Of a DNA stretch of 64,000 nucleotides, positions 34,815-44,203 are shown piece by piece (position 1 is the stretch's first letter; each line of letters begins with the position of its first letter). A model generated the notes under the pieces. It worked only from the letters and a program-made list of their open reading frames with translations. It was not told where the DNA came from and did no database searches. Location of the stretch: the NCBI RefSeq assembly GCF_021390515.1, contig NZ_JAJUXI010000003.1:868001-932000 (forward strand), in the 5' to 3' direction. A program made the translations under genes and the position numbers. Source of the stretch: Dyadobacter sp. CY326 (lineage in GTDB: Bacteria > Bacteroidota > Bacteroidia > Cytophagales > Spirosomataceae).

Positions 34815-37800
34815 TTATAAATTCAGCAAATCTTCATTCAGCATTTCACCCGCATGCCTGGCAATCAAAACCGGGTCCTGGTAAAGGATCGAGGCCACTT
34901 CGGCAGCATTGTTCGCCCACGACGGGACTTCGTTAAAGTATTTGTCTTTGACGCCATTGGCATCGGTGATCGACATTGCTTTGCTAAAATTCAGCTGAAA
35001 GTTTTCAAGCTGATTTTTCTGGTCTACTAGGTGCTCCCACGTGAAATCGTTCCAGGTTGCGGGCCTGCCGGTGGGCATTTGCGTGGTGTCACCGGTTTCG
35101 GTCGTGTAGTCATCGAGCCCGAATTGCGTTTGCCCGGCCCTTTCTTTAAACACGAAAAACCATCCCGGATTCTTGCCAGCGGTGCTTCCGTTGCGTTCCG
35201 TTATCCGGTCGCCATTTGCTTCTTCGGCAGTAAGGTCAAAGCCGAAAAGCGTGATATCAGGTTTGAGCTCTGCCTTGAAGAGCGGAAATTTGGTGGTTTC
35301 CTTGGACACCGGATCTAGCAGTTTTCGAGCTTTCGAAGCGTCAGGAACGGCATATTTCGCCTTTTGGGAATAAACCATGGTGCTGGGATATTTTTTGAAA
35401 AGATCGCCTCGCACCACGAGCACGAGAATGTCCTTGCTTTCGCCCGGACGATGAAAACCGAGATCCTTTGCCCATTCGTTCATGGGCAGAATATCCTTTT
35501 TCTTGTTGGGATCATTCTCGAAAATGTTGTCCTTAATGTTCCAGAACTGCTGAAAATAAGAACCGCTCTGATCCGTCGGATATTCTCTCCAAAGCAATTC
35601 CCTGGCCATTTCGTGGTTTAGCCCAGCCAGAAAAGATTCGATGAAACGGTTGTTCGTTTCCAGCAGCGTGATCACATTTCTGGGCAGCTTGTCGACATTG
35701 GGCAAGATAAAATTCTGCGAAATTTCTTCCAGATATTCATAGGAAGGCTCATGAAATTCGGGATAAGCCATCACGGTTTTGAGTTCTTTAACCGGCTTGA
35801 ATACATTTCCGTCCCAGATTTTAATGGTGTGCCCTACCCGATGCCTGAGCGTGAAGTCGGGTTTCAGCTGGGCAATAATGTTGCTTTTTACAGACGACAA
35901 GCTCTCTGCGAGCGGCTGCCGGACCCTGACTGTTGGCATTGCATTTAGCTTTGCGCCAAACAATTGCAGATTGTTTTTGTAATTCTGAACGTCTTTTGAC
36001 GACGTCACTTCTGCAATGGGTTTGGTCGACGCCATGTTGACGACCTTGGCATTTGCATAACTCCTGCCTCCGCTGAAATTGTCAAACATGGCCACATATT
36101 GTGCATCCGCGATACCCACTTCTACTTCTTCCTCCGCATTTTTGGAATAGGTCTGCATGTTGTTGATCATGCCCGTCACGGTTGTAATCACCTCTGCCGG
36201 AAGGCCTGGTTGGATGCTTAATGCGCTTTGCAAGCCTGTTTGCGCAGTATTCAAATCATTCCCTGCCACGGGTGTTGTGTTAAGAAGCGAAAAAAATATG
36301 TCCTTGGCTAGGTTAAGCACATTGGATTGGTAAAAAGCATCTGCGGCAGAAACGAGCTGGGTGGCCCGTTGCAGCGTCAATGCAGCCGAAGGGGGCGTTT
36401 TAAGTTTTGCTGCCGTAACGGCAATCGGGCTGTCATTCGCCTTGTTGAAATTGGAGATAATGTCTTTGTTAAGGGCAAGTTTTTTGGTCAAATGCGTTGG
36501 CCGGGTGATTTTCTGAAATGCAGGGGTTTGCGCAACGGCCGGTATGGCGCTCTGATGGATTTCTTGGGTGATCGTAGCATTCTTTGCCGCATTCCAAACA
36601 AGGTGCTGGACAGCGCCGGTTGTGCGAACGAATTTATCTGTTTTCGCACCCAGCATATGCTTCTTGAAAATGGCATTGTTAACCAGCTTGCTCAGAAATG
36701 CCTCATTGATCTTGTTGTTGGCCTCATTCACTTTGCCCACTTGCTGCCACGCGCGGTTCATGAGCGTTTCCTGATGTTTCTGGATGACTTTTGTTCCTAA
36801 ACCTGCGGCCGCACGGTTTCGAAAATCAAGGTTCAGCTCTTTAAGCCACGGAAAATTCACGCCCGTTTCCAGGTTTTCGGCCTGTCCGTGCCACGCACCA
36901 TACACGGGCGGAACGATCATAGGATCAGCAGAAAAAGGCGCGTCGGTCCATGGGTTCTTGGCAGTGGCGCTTCCTGAGTTGGCGGGCTCGCTGATCGATG
37001 GTGAAAGATTCAGAAAGTCCCTTAATTGCTCAAAAACAACCGTTTCATCTGGCTGATCGGGGAAATTTTTACGAATGGTTTGAAATGAGGGCGGGCGCAA
37101 TGCGGCCTCCATTCCCATGGTTTTGATGGCCATTTTCTGATCCAGTCCATAACCCAGCTCCTGAACATCCATGGGCATCATCCCAGATTCTGGCTCCATA
37201 ACAATCGGTTTCAACTTCGTCACGAGCGTTTCAAAGTCACCATCATTGCTGGTCTGGAAAGTCCATTGATAATAAACAGGAAAGTCGAATCCGCGCGGCC
37301 GTGATTCCTGTTGCGCAGCCAATGTCCATGCCGCATCCTGCGCCACCAACCCCGCAATGTCCAGGCCCAGGCCGGACCGCCTGCCCGTTTCGAAGGCCGG
37401 GATCAGGAATGCGCGATAGGCCGTGCTTTTGGTCAATTTCCTTGGGCAAAGCAACCTGCTCAGCGCTGAGTCCGAGTCAGCATTCAGCTCGTTGGTTACT
37501 CTTGTTTTGAGTTGCTCAATGTCGCTTTCTTCCAATGTTTCGTTGAAATGCACGTGCGCCCAGGCCCAGGTTTCGGCGGGATTATGGAATGCGTCATTGA
37601 AAAATTCCTTCTTGACAGACACAAAAGGAAGCGAATCCGGCAGTTGCTTCAATGTATATTCTTCATTTTTCAAAACGATCAGCGCGAGCCAGGGACGCAG
37701 CCGCTTATTATTGGCCTCGTTGGGTGAGGCTGGCGTGAAGCGCCATAAAAAATCTTCTTCGTAAAACTCCATGTAAGCCAGGTTATTGGCTTCGTAGTTG

Positions 37801-38069
37801 TTGACATTGGGAGCAGGATTAACCCGGATCAAAACTTTGTTGCTCACGTTTAGAATGTCGCCCGGGCCCACAACCTGGATGACCTTGGCAACCGTTTGTT
37901 CATTGCCTCCCCCTTCCAAATTTTCAGCTTGCAAGGTGATCTGGACTTGAAGGTTGGCCCTTTCCAAAGCCGTTGCGTTCCCCAATCCAAGGTGATCTTT
38001 TTCGATGATCTGCGAATTGAGCCCCTGACGAAACCAGGGAATAAATGAATAGTGCGCTATATCGGCCAT
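34815..38069 (-). CDS. Uncharacterised 1084-aa protein
   Basis: Starts MADIAHYSFIPWFRQGLNSQ, then a beta-rich first 120 residues, LRPWLALIVLKNEEYTL near 125, and AYRAFLIPAFETGRRSGLG near 215-230. The middle (residues ~430-700) is Ala/Lys/Asn-rich helix, with beta segments toward the end (PDITLFGFDLTAEEANGD). No signal peptide, membrane helix or known catalytic motif. It is separated by 69 bases from the preceding 1135-aa gene and by 11 bases from the next gene. Family not identifiable here. Confidence 0.8.
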   Translation of the reverse strand: MADIAHYSFIPWFRQGLNSQIIEKDHLGLGNATALERANLQVQITLQAENLEGGGNEQTVAKVIQVVGPGDILNVSNKVLIRVNPAPNVNNYEANNLAYMEFYEEDFLWRFTPASPNEANNKRLRPWLALIVLKNEEYTLKQLPDSLPFVSVKKEFFNDAFHNPAETWAWAHVHFNETLEESDIEQLKTRVTNELNADSDSALSRLLCPRKLTKSTAYRAFLIPAFETGRRSGLGLDIAGLVAQDAAWTLAAQQESRPRGFDFPVYYQWTFQTSNDGDFETLVTKLKPIVMEPESGMMPMDVQELGYGLDQKMAIKTMGMEAALRPPSFQTIRKNFPDQPDETVVFEQLRDFLNLSPSISEPANSGSATAKNPWTDAPFSADPMIVPPVYGAWHGQAENLETGVNFPWLKELNLDFRNRAAAGLGTKVIQKHQETLMNRAWQQVGKVNEANNKINEAFLSKLVNNAIFKKHMLGAKTDKFVRTTGAVQHLVWNAAKNATITQEIHQSAIPAVAQTPAFQKITRPTHLTKKLALNKDIISNFNKANDSPIAVTAAKLKTPPSAALTLQRATQLVSAADAFYQSNVLNLAKDIFFSLLNTTPVAGNDLNTAQTGLQSALSIQPGLPAEVITTVTGMINNMQTYSKNAEEEVEVGIADAQYVAMFDNFSGGRSYANAKVVNMASTKPIAEVTSSKDVQNYKNNLQLFGAKLNAMPTVRVRQPLAESLSSVKSNIIAQLKPDFTLRHRVGHTIKIWDGNVFKPVKELKTVMAYPEFHEPSYEYLEEISQNFILPNVDKLPRNVITLLETNNRFIESFLAGLNHEMARELLWREYPTDQSGSYFQQFWNIKDNIFENDPNKKKDILPMNEWAKDLGFHRPGESKDILVLVVRGDLFKKYPSTMVYSQKAKYAVPDASKARKLLDPVSKETTKFPLFKAELKPDITLFGFDLTAEEANGDRITERNGSTAGKNPGWFFVFKERAGQTQFGLDDYTTETGDTTQMPTGRPATWNDFTWEHLVDQKNQLENFQLNFSKAMSITDANGVKDKYFNEVPSWANNAAEVASILYQDPVLIARHAGEMLNEDLLNL

Positions 38070-38138
38070 GGTTTCTCGGGATTCTTGTTTTGCAAAAGGT
38101 TGATTTGAATGATTGAAACGGAAATCGGCAAGTGCGCC

Positions 38139-41100
38139 TCAGACCATTTCCAGATGATATGCAGGGACGACTTTTATTTTTCCTTTCAATCCGGGATCTG
38201 CATTAAGCAGCGACTTCATCGTATCCGACGCATCTGAAAAACTGCCTGCCGAAAAGCCGCTGTGCGCAACCTGGGCCATATTGAACTTATCGACGATCAT
38301 GAATGTCTCATCGTGCACATCCACGTCTGCCCCGATTTGCTTCACTTTTTTGAAGGCACTTTCTTTGGAGAGCACGGAGTTTCCTATGGCCCCGCCTTTG
38401 GCCATCAGTTTGAAAATGGATTTATCAAAATTGGACAAAATAAGTTCCGGCTCTGGCGTGGGGTCAAAATCAGACACTTTAACCTCGTACTCAACCTTGC
38501 GGTTTGCCCTGTGGTTGACGTGGATCTTATTCGTTTCGGTGATGCGGATGCCGCTTTTCATTTGTTCGTAAGACGGAGCGCTCAGCTTGTCCTTATCCTC
38601 CATATTCTTGAACATGGCGGGCGCAAATGCTTCCGTCGGATATTCCCGGGCCACTTCCATGTCGCCGATCATCACTTTGGAAATGTCTACCTTGTTAACG
38701 TCAGCCGGACGGTTTTCACCGAATTTTTCAAGAAGCTGGGCAATAGGAACAATCGTCTGACTAATCTTGAACGACCCGAATGGTTGCAAAATCACCTTGC
38801 CCGGCTCCTGCGGAATGTCCCGCAAACTCACCAGGCTCGACCGATTGGCAGGCAATTCCGCCGTCCAGTTCGCATCCAGAGACATTGCTTGCATGGCTTT
38901 TGGAAGCACAGCAATGGTCGGGAGCTCGATGCTGCTTTTGTCTCCCCATTCTTCATCAAACCGCACCTTAATGGTAAAGAAGAGAATGCTGAAAGACGCC
39001 GTGCCTTTTGCATGCCATGGTGTCGGACCGGAAAGCTCGAAATCGAGGGTGATCGAAAAAAGCACCGTGCTTCCCAGTTTCACGGCAAGTCCCGCGCCAA
39101 TGCCCGCAATGAACATGAAAGGCGAAAATTGGAACAAAACATCGAAATAGAGATAACCGACAATGCTGAATGATGATATGCTGAAAAGCAGATCGAGTCG
39201 GGCGCCGAATTGAATGGTGTTGGATGTTACTGCGAAATAACAGGTCAGGACCAGCTTCGGGTTGTCGGCCAGGATCGTTAACGTGAGTCTTTTCAGTGTG
39301 GGTAAATGCAGGTCGGTCGGCGGCTTGAATGCGGGGTGGAATCCTCCGATCGTTAAGACAAAGGCCTTTGTTTGTCCCCAACCCAGGCGCAGGGCCATAT
39401 CGCCTTCCAATGTAAAAGTAAGGATGCGCGAGTTGTACAAACTGGCATCGAAGGAAAGCATGCCTTTTTCAAAGTCAATAATTCCCACGAAATTGATCTG
39501 CAAGCGCAAAACGGCGGCTTCCTCAGTGGGAAGAATGATTTTGACCACGCCCAAAATCGCAATGCGGACGGGGCTGGCAAACTCAACGATCAACCCAAAA
39601 TCGACAGTAACCAAAGCGGGAACGCCCCAGGTGATCCGGGCCATTAACCCAATGATGAACTGGTCTTTTTTGGGTGGAAAAATGGTGGTGATGGCATGGA
39701 TAATGGATGTAATGTTGTTGACCACATCCTCGGGAAACATAATGTTGTCCACCGCATTGTTCCGCACGCCTTCCCTTAACGCGTCTACATTGATGGTGCG
39801 GTGAATGCCTAATAAGCCACCTAACCCGCTCAGGAAGAAGCCCATGGAAAGCGAAATGCCGGGCGAGAATGTTGCACTGATGACAATCAGTAAGGAGAAG
39901 CCTTTACTGCCGTCGGGCATCCGCGTGTTGATGACACAGATCGCCGCCACCTGGATTGTGTCCATGATGGAAAGTTCAAGCGCACCGGCATACATGTTTC
40001 TGGCTTCATCGAAAAGAATGTAGCCTCCGCCTTTAATAATTCCCGCGTCAAGGCTCAGACCAATGCCAACCGGCGGTTTGAAGTCGACATCCAGGTCCAA
40101 TGGGCCAATGTTTCCCTGGCGGAAAAAGAGATTAGCTTGTAAACCGATATTTTCGACAACGGCAACCAGCGGGCCGAGTTCCAGTTTCAGATTCGCGCCG
40201 GCTTCCAGTTTAAGTTTTTCATTATCAGGAGCCAACCCCAGGGTTAACCCATTGATGCCAACCGGCCCTAATTCAATGTGAACGGGCAGATCAATGCTGA
40301 ACTTGCCGCCTCCGCTGATGGAAAATCCATTTAACAAACTAAATGAAAAACCCAGATTTGCCTCCGCAACGATATTGACACCCGACAAAGCGGTTTGCAA
40401 AAACCCATCGCCATCGCCTCCTTTGATCACCAACCGGATTGCCTGGATCTGCCCTTCCATTCCGACGTCCAGCTTATTTTGAGCATTTTGAACAAACCAT
40501 CTGGCGCCTAAGCCCTGCAAAGCGAGCCGCGTTCCACCAGATGATCCGATTAAGATGATTTCCTCGGCCCGGTCTGGTTTTTCGCGGATCAATATAGATG
40601 CCCGGTAAGCAGCATTGAGATTTAACAAACCTTCCGCATTGAATGGCGGACGGATCACAAGCCCGATCCCGTCTATCTGCGCTGTGGAATCGAACACAAG
40701 CTCTCCCCGGTCGCAGACATTGAACTGAAAATTTGCGACGCCGAGAAGATAAGGAAGCAAAGCGATGCCTTTTTTCTTGCCGTCTGTGCCGTCGGTCGGC
40801 GAAAATGTAATCCCGAATTGCGCGTAAGTGTCTGCCGTAAGGCCTTTTTGAAAAAACGGAAAACGCAATTCCTGCTGCTGTGGACCTGTAACGCCCAGCA
40901 AGCCGCGTGTAGCATCGGACTGCGGATATAACCCGCCCGGCAGCGCGGAAGCCTGCATGAGCCGTTCGAGACGTGTGAGGAATTTACTGGAATTGAAGTT
41001 GGTGTCCCATTGATAAGTGGCATTGAAAAGTTGCACAGGACCAGTGAAAACCCAGCCGATCCGCTCCCAGTTGATCAGGCGCGTGGGCTGGTTGCCCGCG

Positions 41101-41546
41101 GGTGCTTGTTCATATTCTATAAGGCCGAGCAACAGCAGCATTTCGTGCACCTCGGGTTTCTGGCGACTGAAATATTCCAGCATCAGGTAATCCGTCAGCC
41201 TTCGCGGCAGATCATCGATGTTGGGAATGCCTGCTCCTCCTGCCGCTTTGATCGCATTATGCAGCTGTTTGATGGCGTCAATTAAGGCGACCACCCGTCC
41301 AAAAACATTCCCAATGGCGGCCGCTATGCCCGCCTCTCCGGACGCGGCTGCCAGTTCCTGTACTGCCGTGACGAGCTCACCGCCTTTACCAGCCATCCCA
41401 GACAAGGCGCCGCCGAAAGCCCCTGAAGGAATTTCGTAGCCAAGCTTGCGAAAGAGCGCAACGGCTTGATCAGGGGACTGCACTCCGCGAAGCGGAGCCA
41501 TGGCAAGTCCGGTTTGGGTAAGAACGGATTTTAAAACATCAGGCAT
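38139..41546 (-). CDS. 1135-aa beta-rich protein, probably DUF6603-like
   Basis: Residues 1-200 are helical (VQELAAASGEAGIAAAIGNV, then RRLTDYLMLEYFSRQ). Residues ~240-900 are a long series of amphipathic beta strands rich in Gly, Phe and Ile, such as FSISGGGKFSIDLPVHIELG, VGIGLSLDAGIIKGGGYILF and FSFSLLNG. I recall this pattern from DUF6603-type proteins of bacteria and fungi; the assignment is from memory. The C-terminal ~200 residues are more polar. No signal peptide, so it is probably cytoplasmic unless exported by an unknown route. A long hydrophobic groove or shell-like fold is a possible structure, not shown. Confidence 0.7.
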   Translation of the reverse strand: MPDVLKSVLTQTGLAMAPLRGVQSPDQAVALFRKLGYEIPSGAFGGALSGMAGKGGELVTAVQELAAASGEAGIAAAIGNVFGRVVALIDAIKQLHNAIKAAGGAGIPNIDDLPRRLTDYLMLEYFSRQKPEVHEMLLLLGLIEYEQAPAGNQPTRLINWERIGWVFTGPVQLFNATYQWDTNFNSSKFLTRLERLMQASALPGGLYPQSDATRGLLGVTGPQQQELRFPFFQKGLTADTYAQFGITFSPTDGTDGKKKGIALLPYLLGVANFQFNVCDRGELVFDSTAQIDGIGLVIRPPFNAEGLLNLNAAYRASILIREKPDRAEEIILIGSSGGTRLALQGLGARWFVQNAQNKLDVGMEGQIQAIRLVIKGGDGDGFLQTALSGVNIVAEANLGFSFSLLNGFSISGGGKFSIDLPVHIELGPVGINGLTLGLAPDNEKLKLEAGANLKLELGPLVAVVENIGLQANLFFRQGNIGPLDLDVDFKPPVGIGLSLDAGIIKGGGYILFDEARNMYAGALELSIMDTIQVAAICVINTRMPDGSKGFSLLIVISATFSPGISLSMGFFLSGLGGLLGIHRTINVDALREGVRNNAVDNIMFPEDVVNNITSIIHAITTIFPPKKDQFIIGLMARITWGVPALVTVDFGLIVEFASPVRIAILGVVKIILPTEEAAVLRLQINFVGIIDFEKGMLSFDASLYNSRILTFTLEGDMALRLGWGQTKAFVLTIGGFHPAFKPPTDLHLPTLKRLTLTILADNPKLVLTCYFAVTSNTIQFGARLDLLFSISSFSIVGYLYFDVLFQFSPFMFIAGIGAGLAVKLGSTVLFSITLDFELSGPTPWHAKGTASFSILFFTIKVRFDEEWGDKSSIELPTIAVLPKAMQAMSLDANWTAELPANRSSLVSLRDIPQEPGKVILQPFGSFKISQTIVPIAQLLEKFGENRPADVNKVDISKVMIGDMEVAREYPTEAFAPAMFKNMEDKDKLSAPSYEQMKSGIRITETNKIHVNHRANRKVEYEVKVSDFDPTPEPELILSNFDKSIFKLMAKGGAIGNSVLSKESAFKKVKQIGADVDVHDETFMIVDKFNMAQVAHSGFSAGSFSDASDTMKSLLNADPGLKGKIKVVPAYHLEMV

Positions 41547-41609
41547 ACAGCTATTCCTTTACGTCATGAATTTTATAAATTTCCTGTTTCCAATTAAAAC
41601 GAAGGTGCG

Positions 41610-42593
41610 TCAGCTCCTGACGACCGGTCCCTGACGATATTGCCCGATAATCCACTGCGATCTTGCCCCGGACATTCCAGACAAGACATCCTCGAAATTG
41701 GTGGTGTTGAAATATGCGTTACGCAAGGCTTCGAGTATGCGCCCGCAGTAAATAATGTTGCTTTTGGGAAAGCGGATAATGTTGAACAGATCGATTTGTT
41801 TGGCTTCATCCATGGCAGCCAGCGCCTGCAAAAGACTGTCCATCTGAACGCGCCGCTGCGCAACGTCTTCGGGGAGCAAAGTCCAGGCGGTCATGCCCGG
41901 AATGATCATGGAAAGCAATAGCGGCCGGATTTCACAAACGCCCGCACCGGAAGACGAGGCCGTTGCAAAATCCACAGAAGATGTGTTGATGGATGCCGCC
42001 AGCTCATTCAGGATTGCTTTGCGCTCAGCCCTGTTTTTCCTGGATGCGCCGTCATAAACCATACTGAAAACGAATTTCTTAAACCCCTCTCCTGCCTCGG
42101 CTGCTTGCAGGGCAACATTTTGATAATAAAGGTTATGCTCATTGATCAGCTCCCGCAGCACATCCGGACTTCCAGCCGTGGGGCCAGTGCTTGAAACGGC
42201 CTGATCGATAAGCGTTTCCAGAGGCACGCTGCTGACGACGATGGCTTGCTGCATGGATAATTCTGCCTGAATGGCATTTGCTGCTCCCAATAATTTTACG
42301 GTTATGGCTAAGCTTCCCGTTGCAGTAGGCGTGTAGGCTTTTTCGCCAAAATCGGTGGTTTGAACAATCGGAGCGCCTTCATTTTCCACAAAAGACCATT
42401 CAAATGACTGCGTTGCGGAAGCCAGGCCCGGATCGGTTACCAGCAACACGTAAGTGTTTTCCCTGGCCACTACAACCGGATTTGGCACAAATGAAATCAA
42501 CGCGCACCGGCTGTCGGAAGCCACCACCGCCTGGCCGAGGTCAGCAGGCTGCATGCCTGTCGGAATTCTGGTTTCTGTTTTGCGGACCGGCAT
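41610..42593 (-). CDS. Uncharacterised 327-aa protein of giant operon
   Basis: N-terminal ~30-130 is beta-rich and Ig/PKD-like (PNPVVVARENTYVLLVTDPG, FEWSFVENEGAP). The rest is helical with the blocks MIIPGMTAWTLLPEDVAQRR, RFPKSNIIYCGRILEALR and SGMSGARSQWIIGQYRQGP. No signal peptide. It begins 4 bases after the SCO-fusion gene and is followed after 63 bases by the 1135-aa gene. Function unknown; the helical half may bind the large partners. Confidence 0.75.
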   Translation of the reverse strand: MPVRKTETRIPTGMQPADLGQAVVASDSRCALISFVPNPVVVARENTYVLLVTDPGLASATQSFEWSFVENEGAPIVQTTDFGEKAYTPTATGSLAITVKLLGAANAIQAELSMQQAIVVSSVPLETLIDQAVSSTGPTAGSPDVLRELINEHNLYYQNVALQAAEAGEGFKKFVFSMVYDGASRKNRAERKAILNELAASINTSSVDFATASSSGAGVCEIRPLLLSMIIPGMTAWTLLPEDVAQRRVQMDSLLQALAAMDEAKQIDLFNIIRFPKSNIIYCGRILEALRNAYFNTTNFEDVLSGMSGARSQWIIGQYRQGPVVRS

Positions 42594-42597
42594 AATG

Positions 42598-44196
42598 TTA
42601 TCGGTTGATTTGTCGAAAATTCATTTGCATTAACTCCAAAAATCCCAGTTTCAACTTCACGAATTTTTCACGCGGCATGCTGTTCAAAAGTGCGCCCGTT
42701 AGCATGAAGCAGATGGCCAGATAGCCTGCGCTTTGAATGCCAAAAACTTGACTTAACAGAACAATGCAGGCCAGCCCGGCCAGGCTCAGATAAAATGGTA
42801 AAAGTCCGTTACGCCGTCGCGCGCCTTTGTATAATGCGTAAAGGTTAATGCAAAGCAGGATGACAAAAAGCGGCAGCAGCTTGGTGGCAAACCGCAAGAA
42901 ATGAATGTTGGTAATCCCGATTACGCTCATGTAAGCAGCAAGGCAGAACGGGCATTTTGGGAAAAAGACAATGAGAAAACTGAGGATAGGAGAAGTGAGC
43001 GACTCAAATTTATCTTTAAAATTGCTTATCAATCGTTTTGTAACCCGACTTTGCTTTTCTAGACATTCTTTCAATTCCGCTATCACATCGGCTGTATTCC
43101 AGCGCAATTGCCTGAATTCTTTTACTAAATTTCCTTTATGATCCAATATAAAAACTTCGGTGGCGTGATGATTCACAAGTGATCCCATGAAGTTGACGCC
43201 CGTATCGAAAAACTTGAATAAGTCCTGCATGTGAGCTGTAACCCTGAAAACACTGTTGTGACTATCTAACGTCATTCCCCGCGCCTCAGCATATGCTTTC
43301 AAGCGTATGGGATCATCGTGTTCAGGATCATAGGTGATAGCCGCTATCCTAACATCACCGCTAATGCTCACAGCCTCTATTTTTCCCTGCAGCTCGCGAA
43401 GCCTGGATATTGTCAGTGAACATTTAGCAGGATTTTCGCAACGCGTATAAAAGAACACAACCAATGAAGGCTTTCCGGTAAAATATTCGTTAAATTCTAT
43501 TTCATGGCCGTTCTGATCTTGAAGCAGTATGTGTTTTAGGCTATTCCCTAACCTATGTTTTCGAGAGTCCTTCCTTTTTTTTGTATGGCTCAGCGCCATG
43601 TCGCAGCAGCTGGTTTCGCCTGAAACTATATCTTTTTCAACTAGCTGGATGACTTTATAAAGTTCCCCTTTGATTTCGTTACTTAAATAGGGGTCCGTTA
43701 TCAACGACTTAATATCTTCCAAAACCTCCGATATCGTTCCTCCCAACCATTGTAGCGTCTTGCATATTTCATGCATTGCAGTAGTTTGATACCGCTGGTG
43801 GCCCGGTCCAAACGATACGTACCTGTCCGCAATTTTCACATTCTGTATTGCCTGAATCAGATAGAATGCCACTTTTGGAAATGGTTTTTTCATCCCTCTA
43901 ATGGCCATGGACGCTCCTGCAACAAGATAAGCGTGGTGTTCTGATTCCAGTACTTCCAAAACATATGGCAAAGCCTGCTCAGGCAGCCCGGCAAGGCTGA
44001 AAGCCTCAAAGAGAAAAGCTCTTGTTCTTTTTGTCTCATTCGTACTCATTCCTTTATATGCTGGATGCTGATGCTTCAGGAAAGGCAAAAGGGCTTGGGC
44101 AGGAACTGCAAGACTTCGCACTTCATCCACAGCACATTCCACACTGCTAGGGAAGCTGTGCGATTTAATTTTGCGGTTGTCGAGCGGTGCGTACAT
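42598..44196 (-). CDS. HEAT-like/SCO1-like/CPxC membrane fusion protein
   Basis: 532 aa in three parts. Residues ~30-195 are HEAT-like helices. Residues ~215-385 are a SCO1/SenC thioredoxin fold with FFYTRCENPAKCSLTISRLR (Cys253 and Cys259) and a His at 343/344 in NHHATEVFILDHKG. SCO proteins use two Cys and a His to bind and deliver copper. The Cys spacing here is CX5C rather than CxxxC. Residues ~400-505 hold about four membrane helices, the first with FPKCPFCLAAYMSVIGI (Cys415, Cys418), similar to MerC-like or DsbD-like CPxC segments. The order suggests membrane-bound redox and copper handling. Gap to the HEAT gene is 7 bases and to the next gene 4. Copper delivery to the tyrosinase of the same operon is an inference. 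Confidence 0.8.
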   Translation of the reverse strand: MYAPLDNRKIKSHSFPSSVECAVDEVRSLAVPAQALLPFLKHQHPAYKGMSTNETKRTRAFLFEAFSLAGLPEQALPYVLEVLESEHHAYLVAGASMAIRGMKKPFPKVAFYLIQAIQNVKIADRYVSFGPGHQRYQTTAMHEICKTLQWLGGTISEVLEDIKSLITDPYLSNEIKGELYKVIQLVEKDIVSGETSCCDMALSHTKKRKDSRKHRLGNSLKHILLQDQNGHEIEFNEYFTGKPSLVVFFYTRCENPAKCSLTISRLRELQGKIEAVSISGDVRIAAITYDPEHDDPIRLKAYAEARGMTLDSHNSVFRVTAHMQDLFKFFDTGVNFMGSLVNHHATEVFILDHKGNLVKEFRQLRWNTADVIAELKECLEKQSRVTKRLISNFKDKFESLTSPILSFLIVFFPKCPFCLAAYMSVIGITNIHFLRFATKLLPLFVILLCINLYALYKGARRRNGLLPFYLSLAGLACIVLLSQVFGIQSAGYLAICFMLTGALLNSMPREKFVKLKLGFLELMQMNFRQINR

Positions 44197-44203
44197 GCGA
44201 ATT

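Noticed and set aside
38262..39173. 303-aa antisense frame inside the 1135-aa gene
   Set aside because: His/Arg-rich composition typical of the complement of a codon-biased gene; no family pattern.
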